A stretch of DNA of 49,172 nt from Paracoccaceae bacterium (GTDB lineage Bacteria; Pseudomonadota; Alphaproteobacteria; Rhodobacterales; Rhodobacteraceae), in NCBI GenBank assembly GCA_018223085.1, contig JAAEZB010000017.1, forward strand, positions 1-49,172, given 5' to 3'. This document shows positions 27,333 through 33,859 of this stretch, piece after piece. A program made the position numbers and the translations under genes. Position 1 is the first letter of the stretch, and every line of letters begins with the position of its first letter. The notes under the pieces were generated by a model that saw nothing but the letters and a program-made list of their open reading frames with translations, was not told where the DNA came from and ran no database searches.

Positions 27333-27449
27333 TTACTGGCTGCGACGGCGCAGGAAGCGATAAACAGAGTTCGACATCCAGTTCAGATGCGGTTTGTGCC
27401 AATCCATGCGGTCCTGCACGAGCATGGTTTTTGCGGTCAACAAGTTCAT
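27333..27449 (-). CDS. Small 38-residue hypothetical protein
   Basis: The ORF MNLLTAKTMLVQDRMDWHKP continues to HLNWMSNSVYRFLRRRSQ. It starts at an ATG with a strong purine-rich ribosome-binding site (AAAGGAAAGAAAAA) on the minus strand. The track gives a 90-residue version, but its extra N-terminus has no such signal. The sequence has several aromatic residues and a basic C-terminus (RFLRRRSQ), and no domain I recognise. It is divergent from a ribbon-helix-helix gene across an AT-rich region with an operator-like dyad. It could be a genuine micro-protein; the strength of the ribosome-binding site is the main support. Confidence 0.55.
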   Translation of the reverse strand: MNLLTAKTMLVQDRMDWHKPHLNWMSNSVYRFLRRRSQ

Positions 27450-27495
27450 TTTTTCTTTCCTTTCGAGAACTGCCTCGTTAGAAACGTGTAGCTCT

Positions 27496-27517
27496 TGTAT
27501 ATGGGATGTATATACAT
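27496..27517. promoter_or_regulatory. Operator-like repeats between divergent small ORFs
   Basis: Two TGTATAT direct repeats start 11 bases apart (27496 and 27507), about one helical turn. The second is part of a perfect 12-base palindrome ATGTATATACAT (27506-27517). Ribbon-helix-helix repressors often bind such closely spaced AT-rich repeats in their own promoters. The small ORF 44 bases downstream encodes a predicted ribbon-helix-helix protein. Confidence 0.55.
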
Positions 27518-27560
27518 ACGCTTTACAATTCGTCAACCACTCGGACGTGAAATATTCAAT

Positions 27561-27734
27561 ATGGGCAAGAAAGACGGCAAGAAAGCCGCCAAAAAGGACA
27601 GCCAACTGGTCCTGCGCCTCGACAAGGCCGAGCGCGACGCGTTTGTGGATCTGTGCAAGGACATGGATACGAGCGCAGCGCGCGAAATCCGCCGGTTTAT
27701 CCGCGATTTCATGAAAGAAAACGGCGCGGAGTGA
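27561..27734 (+). CDS. Small ribbon-helix-helix-like protein
   Basis: A 57-residue protein with a lysine-rich N-terminus (GKKDGKKAAKKDS) followed by a compact domain: QLVLRLDKAERDAFVDLCKD as a predicted beta strand and helix, then SAAREIRRFIRDFMKE as a second helix. This is the length and pattern of CopG/Arc-type ribbon-helix-helix DNA-binding proteins, which act as dimers. The ATG at 27561 is the only good start; the longer track version begins at an unlikely upstream codon. An operator-like site lies upstream, suggesting autoregulation. The stop codon sits in the loop of the following terminator. No toxin gene is adjacent in the usual arrangement. Confidence 0.72.
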   Translation: MGKKDGKKAAKKDSQLVLRLDKAERDAFVDLCKDMDTSAAREIRRFIRDFMKENGAE

Positions 27735-27751
27735 TCCGCGCCGTTGTTTTT
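27721..27751. terminator. Bidirectional terminator overlapping the RHH gene stop codon
   Basis: A perfect 10-bp stem ACGGCGCGGA / TCCGCGCCGT with the four-base loop GTGA is followed by TGTTTTTG; on the other strand TTTTCTTTC follows. The loop holds the TGA stop of the RHH gene, so the last codons are inside the terminator. It also ends the convergent lysE transcript. Confidence 0.92.
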
Positions 27752-27758
27752 GTGGGGG

Positions 27759-28388
27759 TCAGGCTGCCCGCTTGAGGCTCGCCGTCAAAATCCCCATCCC
27801 CATCAGAGTGATACCGCCCATCCGGGTCAGGTTGCGAATGACCGACGGGCGCGCAATCTTCTGACGTAGCTTGTCGGCCAAAAGCGCATAGGCCAGCGCG
27901 TTAAGCGCTGCGAGCCCCACGAAGGTTGCAATCATCACCGCAAATTGCGGCAGCATGGCGCGCGTGGGATCAAGGAACTGCGGCACAAAGGCGATGAAGA
28001 ACCCGATGCTCTTGGGGTTGAGCGCCGTGACCGCCGCCGCATGGCCGAAAATGCCCCGCGCCGCGCGTTTAGGCGCGGCAAGAAGCTCCGGCGCATCCGC
28101 ATGGCTCGCACCGCGCAGCATCTTGAAGCCAAGCCAGATTAGATAGGCCGCCCCGACCCATTTGAGCACCGTGAACGCCGTGGCCGAGGCCATGACAATC
28201 GCCCCAAGCCCCAAAAGCGAGGCCGTCATCGCGATCAGATCGCCAAGCGCGACCCCCGCCGCCGTCGCAAGCGCCACAGGCCGCCCCTGGCTCAGAGCAT
28301 ATGACAACACGAGAAGGATCGTCGGCCCCGGAATGATAAGAAGCACCGTCGATGCGGCAACGAAAGTAAGCCAGATTTCGAAACTCAT
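27759..28388 (-). CDS. LysE/RhtB family amino-acid exporter
   Basis: A 209-residue membrane protein with about six hydrophobic helices, of the LysE/RhtB family that exports amino acids or related small metabolites. The N-terminal FVAASTVLLIIPGPTILLVLSYALSQGR and the TALNPKSIGFFIAFVPQFLDP segment are family signatures. Its ATG overlaps the mtnP stop by four bases (ATGA), so it is co-translated with methylthioadenosine phosphorylase. Export of a methionine- or threonine-related compound would fit, but the substrate is not shown by the sequence. Confidence 0.92.
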   Translation of the reverse strand: MSFEIWLTFVAASTVLLIIPGPTILLVLSYALSQGRPVALATAAGVALGDLIAMTASLLGLGAIVMASATAFTVLKWVGAAYLIWLGFKMLRGASHADAPELLAAPKRAARGIFGHAAAVTALNPKSIGFFIAFVPQFLDPTRAMLPQFAVMIATFVGLAALNALAYALLADKLRQKIARPSVIRNLTRMGGITLMGMGILTASLKRAA

Positions 28389-29260
28389 GAAAGAACCCTT
28401 CCTGCAATCGGTTTCAAACGTTCGACCACCTGCGGATCGCGGGCTTCCGGGGCGGTCAGGATAGCAAATTCAAGCGCCCGGTCACAGCCACAGGGGCAGG
28501 GCGCCCGCTCCCCACCCAAAAGCCCCGGCAGGCGGCGCACAAGATCGCGCCCCTTTTCCGCATTGCCGGTGAGCGTCTTGATGATCTCGGTCACATCGAC
28601 CTCGCCGTGATCGGGATGCCAACTATCGTAATCCGTCACCATGGCAACCGAGGTATAGCAAAGCTCCGCCTCGCGGGCGAGCTTGGCCTCGGGCATATTG
28701 GTCATCCCAATCACGTCACAGCCCCAGCTCTCGCGATACATCTTCGATTCCGCCAGCGACGAAAACTGCGGCCCCTCCATGACAAGATAGGTGCCACCCT
28801 TATGAACCTTGATCCCCGCGTCTTTGGCTGCCGAGTAACAAGCCTCGCCAAGCCGCTCACAGGTCGGATGCGCCACGCTCACATGTGCGACGAGACCGGG
28901 TTCGAAAAAGCTTTTCTCGCGAGCAAAGGTGCGGTCGATATACTGATCGACCACGACAAAATCGCCCGGTGCCATTTCTTCACGGAACGACCCGACCGCC
29001 GAGACCGAGATCACATCCGTAACCCCCATCTGTTTCAGCGCCGCGATATTGGCGCGATAGGGCACAGAGGTCGGCGTATGCACATGTCCGCGCCCATGCC
29101 GGGGCAGAAAGGCCATCTTTACCCCATTGAGCACCCCGGTCAGGATCGCATCCGATGGCGGTCCCCAGGCGGTTTCGACCTGCTGCCACTTGGCATTTTC
29201 CAAACCATCAATGTCATAAATGCCCGAGCCGCCAATGACGGCGATCATGGTCTCGCTCAT
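28385..29260 (-). CDS. mtnP: S-methyl-5'-thioadenosine phosphorylase
   Basis: A 291-residue phosphorylase that splits methylthioadenosine, the by-product of polyamine and homoserine-lactone synthesis, into adenine and methylthioribose-1-phosphate. IAVIGGSGIYD is the phosphate-binding N-terminus; LPRHGRGHVHTPTSVPYRANI, VSAVGSFREEMAPGDFVV, YLVMEGPQFSSLAES and VIGMTNMPEAKLAREAELCY are typical of MTA phosphorylases. The start at 29260 has an AGGAG ribosome-binding site; the track start 69 codons further upstream is unsupported. It is coupled to a LysE-type exporter gene. Confidence 0.95.
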   Translation of the reverse strand: MSETMIAVIGGSGIYDIDGLENAKWQQVETAWGPPSDAILTGVLNGVKMAFLPRHGRGHVHTPTSVPYRANIAALKQMGVTDVISVSAVGSFREEMAPGDFVVVDQYIDRTFAREKSFFEPGLVAHVSVAHPTCERLGEACYSAAKDAGIKVHKGGTYLVMEGPQFSSLAESKMYRESWGCDVIGMTNMPEAKLAREAELCYTSVAMVTDYDSWHPDHGEVDVTEIIKTLTGNAEKGRDLVRRLPGLLGGERAPCPCGCDRALEFAILTAPEARDPQVVERLKPIAGRVLS

Positions 29261-29490
29261 GAGATACTCCTGTAGGTTGTTGCGCCCATTCTTGGCGCGG
29301 GCCGCTGCCCTTGGCAACGCCCCCTTGCATAAAAGCCGATCCTCCGGGCGCGATGGTGCATAAATTCTTAACCAGACGCCCGCTGCGTCGCCATATCGCC
29401 CCTGTTGATCGGTCACGCGCCTTGCACCGAAGGGCGAGTTCCGGTAGGGCCAAAGCCGCGAACCCATCCCGAAAATGACAGGTCCCCCAT

Positions 29491-31119
29491 ATGAGACGCG
29501 CCGCGCTGGCCCTTCTGGCCAAGAACATTTCCCCGCCCAACCTCTCCCTGATGCAGGACGAAGGCTTTACCGCCGGCCGCATCAAGACCGAGGTTCTGTC
29601 GGGCCTGACCGTGGCGCTGGCGCTTGTGCCCGAGGCGGTGGCCTTCGCCTTCGTCGCCGGGGTGCACCCGCTTGTGGGTCTCTACGCGGCCTTCCTTGTC
29701 GGGCTCGTGACCGCGCTCATCGGTGGACGTCCGGGCATGATCTCCGGTGCAACCGGCGCGCTGGCCGTTGTCATGGTGGCTCTGGTTGCGCAACATGGCG
29801 TGGAATATCTCTTTGCGACCGTGGTCCTCATGGGCATCCTTCAGGTCATCGCCGGAGCCATGCATTGGGGTAAGTTCATCCGCCTCGTGCCGCATCCCGT
29901 GATGCTTGGCTTTGTGAACGGCCTCGCCATCGTGATTTTCCTTGCCCAGATGACTCAGTTTAAAGTGCCGGGCAGCATGGTCAGCGATGGCCATGGTATG
30001 TCGGGCGGTGAATGGCTCTCGGGGATGCAGCTTTATACCATGCTTGGCCTTGTCGTGCTCACTATGGCGATCATCTGGCTTCTTCCCAAACTGACAAAAA
30101 TCATCCCCGCGCCGCTGGCCGGGATCGGCGTCACGGCGCTGGTGGTGATCGGCTTTGGCATCGACGTGCCAACTGTGGGCGACATGGCTTCGATCAAGGG
30201 CGGCCTGCCGTCCTTCCACATCCCCGCAGTGCCCTTCAACTTTGAAACCTTCGAAATCATCCTGCCCTACGCGGTGATCCTCGCCGCCATCGGCCTGATC
30301 GAAAGCCTGCTGACCCTCAACCTCGTGGGCGAAATGACCGGCAAGCGTGGCGGCGCAAGCCAGGAATGTATTGCCCAAGGCTCGGCCAATATCCTGACCG
30401 GGTTCTTCGGCGGCATGGGCGGCTGCGCCATGATCGGCCAGTCGATGATTAACGTGAAATCCGGCGGTCGCACCCGGATCGCCGGCATCGCGGCCGCGCT
30501 GTTCCTCCTGCTCTTCATCGTCGCGGCAAGCCCGCTGATTGAGAGCATTCCGCTCGCCGCGCTTGTCGGGGTGATGTTCATGGTGGTGATCGGCACCTTC
30601 GCCTGGAACTCTTTCAAGATCATGTCCAAGGTGCCGCTGACGGATGCCTTCGTCATCGTCCTTGTGACCGTTGTCACTGTGATGGAAGACCTTGCCGTCG
30701 CCGTGGTTGTCGGGGTGATCGTTTCGGCATTGGCCTACGCCTGGCAGAACGCCCGCCGCATCCATGCCAAAAGCTATACCACTCCCGAAGGTGCCAAGGT
30801 CTATCAGGTGCAAGGGCCGCTGTTCTTTGGCTCTTCCGAAGGTTTCCTTGAGCTTTTCGATATTGAGGGCGACCCGAGCACGGTTGTCGTCGATTTCGCC
30901 GATAGCCGCGTCGCCGACCAATCCGCGCTGCAAGCCATTGAGGCCCTTTCCGCACGATACGAAGAGGCCGGCAAGACTGTGCAACTGCGCCACCTGAGCC
31001 GCGATTGCCATGAACTTCTGACCAAGGCGGGTCATCTTATGGTCGATAGCGACGATGACCCCGAATACGAGATCGCAGTGGATTACTCGGTCAAAACCGG
31101 CATCCTCGGCGGTCACTGA
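29491..31119 (+). CDS. SulP family inorganic anion transporter with STAS domain
   Basis: A 542-residue transporter of the SulP/SLC26 family, which moves sulfate, bicarbonate or similar anions across the inner membrane. The membrane part (about residues 35-420) contains LSGLTVALALVPEAVAFAFVAGVHPLVGLYAAFLVGL and LLTLNLVGEMTGKRGGASQECIAQGSANI, the standard SulP segments. A C-terminal STAS domain (about 430-540, VVVDFADSRVADQSALQAIEAL) is cytoplasmic. The ATG at 29491 is used; a second ATG 20 codons later is possible. It is monocistronic, divergent from mtnP. The substrate is undetermined. Confidence 0.93.
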   Translation: MRRAALALLAKNISPPNLSLMQDEGFTAGRIKTEVLSGLTVALALVPEAVAFAFVAGVHPLVGLYAAFLVGLVTALIGGRPGMISGATGALAVVMVALVAQHGVEYLFATVVLMGILQVIAGAMHWGKFIRLVPHPVMLGFVNGLAIVIFLAQMTQFKVPGSMVSDGHGMSGGEWLSGMQLYTMLGLVVLTMAIIWLLPKLTKIIPAPLAGIGVTALVVIGFGIDVPTVGDMASIKGGLPSFHIPAVPFNFETFEIILPYAVILAAIGLIESLLTLNLVGEMTGKRGGASQECIAQGSANILTGFFGGMGGCAMIGQSMINVKSGGRTRIAGIAAALFLLLFIVAASPLIESIPLAALVGVMFMVVIGTFAWNSFKIMSKVPLTDAFVIVLVTVVTVMEDLAVAVVVGVIVSALAYAWQNARRIHAKSYTTPEGAKVYQVQGPLFFGSSEGFLELFDIEGDPSTVVVDFADSRVADQSALQAIEALSARYEEAGKTVQLRHLSRDCHELLTKAGHLMVDSDDDPEYEIAVDYSVKTGILGGH

Positions 31120-31124
31120 ATTGT

Positions 31125-31145
31125 GCGCCCCGCACGGCGGGGCGC
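31125..31145. terminator. Hairpin after the SulP gene
   Basis: A perfect 9-bp stem GCGCCCCGC / GCGGGGCGC with a three-base loop starts six bases after the SulP stop codon. It lacks a T-run, so it is a likely but not typical terminator between convergent genes. Confidence 0.6.
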
Positions 31146-31230
31146 GCATTATATCTCGTCAGCAGCCCCAAAGGGGCCGCTGTCTGCGGGATCGCCTCCG
31201 GCGGGGATATTTTTAGCAAGAGGAAGAGGC

Positions 31231-31836
31231 TTAGTCGTCGGGACGCGCTAGCGTGAACATGTTGTCGACGACCGAATAATCCCGATACCCAAGCCTTGCC
31301 AGCGGGCGGAAGGTCGAGATGTCGAAAATCCCGTCTTTCAGGCAATCATCGCGTAGGTGAATACCCACGACCTCGCCATGGACCACATGGTTGAACTCGC
31401 CCTTGATCTTGACGATCTCCGTCACCCGGCACTCAAGGCTCGCGGGCGCGCCGACAAGGCGGGGACAGTCGATGGTCTCGCACGCAGCGGCCTCAAGCCC
31501 GGCGCGTTCAAACTCGTCCACCTCTTTGGCAAAGCCCGTGGTTGAGACATTCATCGCATCGCGCATCGCCTCTTCGACCACATTGATACAGAACACACCC
31601 GTGGCCCGGATATTGGCCAGCGTGTCCTTGGTGCCGTCCTGATCCGGCTTGGCACCGGTGGTGGCGAACATGACTTGCGGTGGCACATAGGCCGTGCCGT
31701 TGAAGAAGGAATAGGGTGCGAGGTTGCGCACTCCATCGCCATCCTGCGTCGAAATCCATGCGATCGGGCGGGGCGTGATGAGGGCATTGAACGGGTTATG
31801 CGGCAGGCCGTGGCCGTCTTCGGGTTTGTAGAACAT
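31231..31836 (-). CDS. Flavin reductase-like FMN-binding split-barrel protein
   Basis: A 201-residue protein of the flavin reductase-like (FMN-binding split barrel) family. NALITPRPIAWISTQDGDGVRNLAPYSFFNGTAYVPPQVMF is the characteristic FMN-binding N-terminal part, with DTLANIRATGVFCINVV after it. Relatives reduce FMN for oxygenases or bind FMN in other redox roles. The ATG at 31836 begins the family sequence; the track start is 201 codons too far upstream and would run through the divergent GNAT gene. No partner oxygenase is adjacent. Confidence 0.88.
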   Translation of the reverse strand: MFYKPEDGHGLPHNPFNALITPRPIAWISTQDGDGVRNLAPYSFFNGTAYVPPQVMFATTGAKPDQDGTKDTLANIRATGVFCINVVEEAMRDAMNVSTTGFAKEVDEFERAGLEAAACETIDCPRLVGAPASLECRVTEIVKIKGEFNHVVHGEVVGIHLRDDCLKDGIFDISTFRPLARLGYRDYSVVDNMFTLARPDD

Positions 31837-31917
31837 TTCTCGCGCTTTCCTATAGGTTTGCCCAAGACCTAACCGCGTGCTAGGCGAAGAACCACGAAAA
31901 AATGCGGAGCAGGGCGG

Positions 31918-32418
31918 GTGTTGCGTCTGACAACAGAAAGCACGGAGGATTGGTGGGAGGTCGAGGGCCTCTACGATCTTTGTTTTGCACCCGGGCGTGA
32001 GGCGCTGTCGTCCTATCGTCTCCGTGATGGGGTGCCCCCGGTCCCCGAGCTTTGCCTTGTTGCACGTGATGACGACAATATTGTCGGCGGTGCAATCCGT
32101 TTCTGGCCGGTGCGCATTGGTGCCTATGACGCGCTCCTCCTTGGCCCCGTTGCCGTGCACCCGACCCGACAGGGCGAAGGGGTTGGCGGGTTTCTGATCC
32201 GCGAAAGCCTTGCCAAGGCCGCCGATCTTGGTTGGGCGCGAGTCATGCTTGTGGGCGATGAACCTTATTATAGCCGCTTCGGCTTTGCCCGCCTTGAGGG
32301 GGTCGAGATGCCGCCCCCGACCAACCCCGACCGTGTCCTCGGTCAGGCGCTTGTGACAGGGGGCTGGGACGGGGTGCGGGGCAAGGTGCGCTCTGTGCGC
32401 GATACCGAAGGTGCTTGA
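31918..32418 (+). CDS. GNAT family N-acetyltransferase (YhbS-like)
   Basis: A 166-residue acetyltransferase with the GNAT core order: LCLVARDDDNIVGGAIRFWPV, then LLGPVAVHPTRQGEGVGGFLIRESLAKAADLGWARVMLVGDEPYYSRFGF. The Q-x-x-G-x-G acetyl-CoA loop (RQGEGVG) is intact, and the overall form resembles YhbS. It starts at GTG (a TTG follows as an alternative start) and sits 32 bases before the EcsC-family gene, probably in one transcript. It is divergent from the flavin reductase-like gene. The substrate is unknown. Confidence 0.87.
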   Translation: MLRLTTESTEDWWEVEGLYDLCFAPGREALSSYRLRDGVPPVPELCLVARDDDNIVGGAIRFWPVRIGAYDALLLGPVAVHPTRQGEGVGGFLIRESLAKAADLGWARVMLVGDEPYYSRFGFARLEGVEMPPPTNPDRVLGQALVTGGWDGVRGKVRSVRDTEGA

Positions 32419-32450
32419 CGGATGGCCTTGCCGTCCCAATCTCTAAGGGC

Positions 32451-33230
32451 ATGACAGAGCTTTACCCCAATCTCTCCGCGCCACATCCGGTGCTTGATCC
32501 CGAGGCCGAACTGGACCGGCTTGTCGCGCGCCATGCACAGGCGGGCTCCTTTGGTCTCGATCTTCTCAATGCGCTGGGCCTTCAGGCCGAAACAGTGCTC
32601 CAGCGCCTCCCGTCGAGCCTGCGTGACAGGCTCGATAGCGCCACGGAACGCGCCCTGCGCGAAGCGATGCGCGCGGCCCACGCCTCGCGCCGCGCGACCC
32701 ATTGGGAGCCGGACTGGTTTAATAAGGTGCTGGCGGGGGCTTTGGGCGCTGTTGGTGGCATAGGTGGCGCCCCCACGGCGCTGGCTGAGGTGCCGGTGAC
32801 GGTTGTTGTCCTGCTACGGGAAATCCAAAGCGAGGCGGCGCGCCTCGGCTTTGATCCGGCCTCGGAGAATGTGCACTTCGACTGTGTGCAGGTCTTTGGC
32901 GTCGCAGGGCCCCTGGCCCAGGATGACGGGGCGGACCTGTCGTTTCTCGGCGCGCGTATGGCTCTGAGTAGCGGCTCCATGCAGGCCCTGATCGCTCGCG
33001 TTGCGCCGCGTCTGGCAACTGTGCTGGGCCAGAAGCTCGCAACACAGGCTGTGCCGCTTCTTGGGGCCGCAACCGGCGCCGCAATCAATAGCGCCTATCT
33101 GGGCTATTACCGTGACATGGCGCATGTGCATTTCGGATTACGCAAGCTGGCCATCGAGGCGGATTTCCCCCATGACCAGCTTGTCGAGGATTTTCGCCAG
33201 CGGATCCTGCCCGCCGGCGAAAAAGGCTGA
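32451..33230 (+). CDS. EcsC family protein
   Basis: A 259-residue protein of the EcsC family, named after a Bacillus gene next to an ABC transporter but without a known biochemical role. The segments LAGALGAVGGIGGAPTALAEVPVTVVVLLREIQSEAARLGFDP and GYYRDMAHVHFGLRKLAIEAD match the family pattern, with hydrophobic glycine/alanine-rich stretches that suggest membrane association. No EcsAB transporter is nearby, as is usual outside Firmicutes. It follows the GNAT gene and is convergent with a small secreted-protein gene. Confidence 0.85.
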   Translation: MTELYPNLSAPHPVLDPEAELDRLVARHAQAGSFGLDLLNALGLQAETVLQRLPSSLRDRLDSATERALREAMRAAHASRRATHWEPDWFNKVLAGALGAVGGIGGAPTALAEVPVTVVVLLREIQSEAARLGFDPASENVHFDCVQVFGVAGPLAQDDGADLSFLGARMALSSGSMQALIARVAPRLATVLGQKLATQAVPLLGAATGAAINSAYLGYYRDMAHVHFGLRKLAIEADFPHDQLVEDFRQRILPAGEKG

Positions 33231-33237
33231 GGCGCGC

Positions 33238-33492
33238 TTAGCGGCGCAGGGTCTCATAGGTCTCGGTGCCGTCGAACTGCGACACAGTGATCGTGGCTGT
33301 GCCGATCTGGCTGCGGTCTTCGCCGGTCAGGTAGCCGTTGACGGCAATCGAGGCAATGTTGCCCGACTGGCCTTCGGTCACCACGCCATAGGCGCTGTCA
33401 CGGGCGGTGGTGTCGGCGTCGGTGTGGATCATGGCGCTTGCTTGGGTGGCCAGAACGGTCAGGGCGGCGAGGGCGGTCAGAGTGCGTTTCAT
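33238..33492 (-). CDS. Small secreted hypothetical protein (84 residues)
   Basis: A small ORF with a clear Sec signal peptide, MKRTLTALAALTVLATQASA, predicted to be cut after residue 20. The mature chain of about 64 residues is rich in Thr, Ser, Asp and Gly and has no cysteine (TDADTTARDSAYGVVTEGQS). The ATG has a strong AAAGGAAAG ribosome-binding site. It resembles small periplasmic proteins common in Roseobacter genomes, but I recognise no domain. It stands alone, with a 367-base gene-free region upstream. Confidence 0.8.
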   Translation of the reverse strand: MKRTLTALAALTVLATQASAMIHTDADTTARDSAYGVVTEGQSGNIASIAVNGYLTGEDRSQIGTATITVSQFDGTETYETLRR

Positions 33493-33859
33493 AGGTCTTT
33501 CCTTTCATTGGGTTGGTTGGGATCGTGTTCGATCTGACCTCAATCTGCGCCTTGTTGGCCCCGGTTTCAAAACACGCTGGCTCACCGATCTGTGCACCTT
33601 TGAGAGCCATGTTGTGGATGTGAGAGGGCGACTGAAACACTTCAAAAATACACTTTAAAAAGAGTGGGTTAGATGGGTCAGTTTCCGTCAAGACCTCGCG
33701 CTTCACAGGTCTCTCACAGGCGCTTGTGCTCAATGTGATGGGATATGTGAACTCGACCGGGCTTATCTCGCGCAAAAGCACAGGCATGCCCCCGGATCGG
33801 ACGCCTGCTACAGGCGTTCCGTGATCTATGTTACAGGAATTCGGGACGATTTTGGCGCT
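33493..33859. other. Gene-free region between the small secreted-protein gene and ptsP
   Basis: This 367-base stretch is more AT-rich than its neighbours. It should hold the promoter of the minus-strand small secreted-protein gene and the 3' end of the ptsP transcript. Long ORFs crossing it have no family resemblance and run through other genes. I see one hairpin (33801-33817) and no other feature I can support. Confidence 0.5.
33801..33817. terminator. Hairpin downstream of ptsP
   Basis: A perfect 7-bp stem ACGCCTG / CAGGCGT with the loop CTA lies about 45 bases after the ptsP stop. No T-run follows on either strand, so a terminator role is uncertain. Confidence 0.4.

Noticed and set aside
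27333-27734. Classical toxin-antitoxin module
   Set aside because: Toxin and antitoxin genes are normally co-directional and overlapping. Here the two ORFs are divergent and the 38-residue product does not resemble a known toxin family, so I report only a regulated pair.
29413-31149. 578-residue minus-strand ORF opposite the SulP gene
   Set aside because: It is a His/Asp/Gly-rich translation typical of the antisense of a GC-rich membrane-protein gene, with no domain resemblance. The plus-strand SulP frame is a clear transporter.
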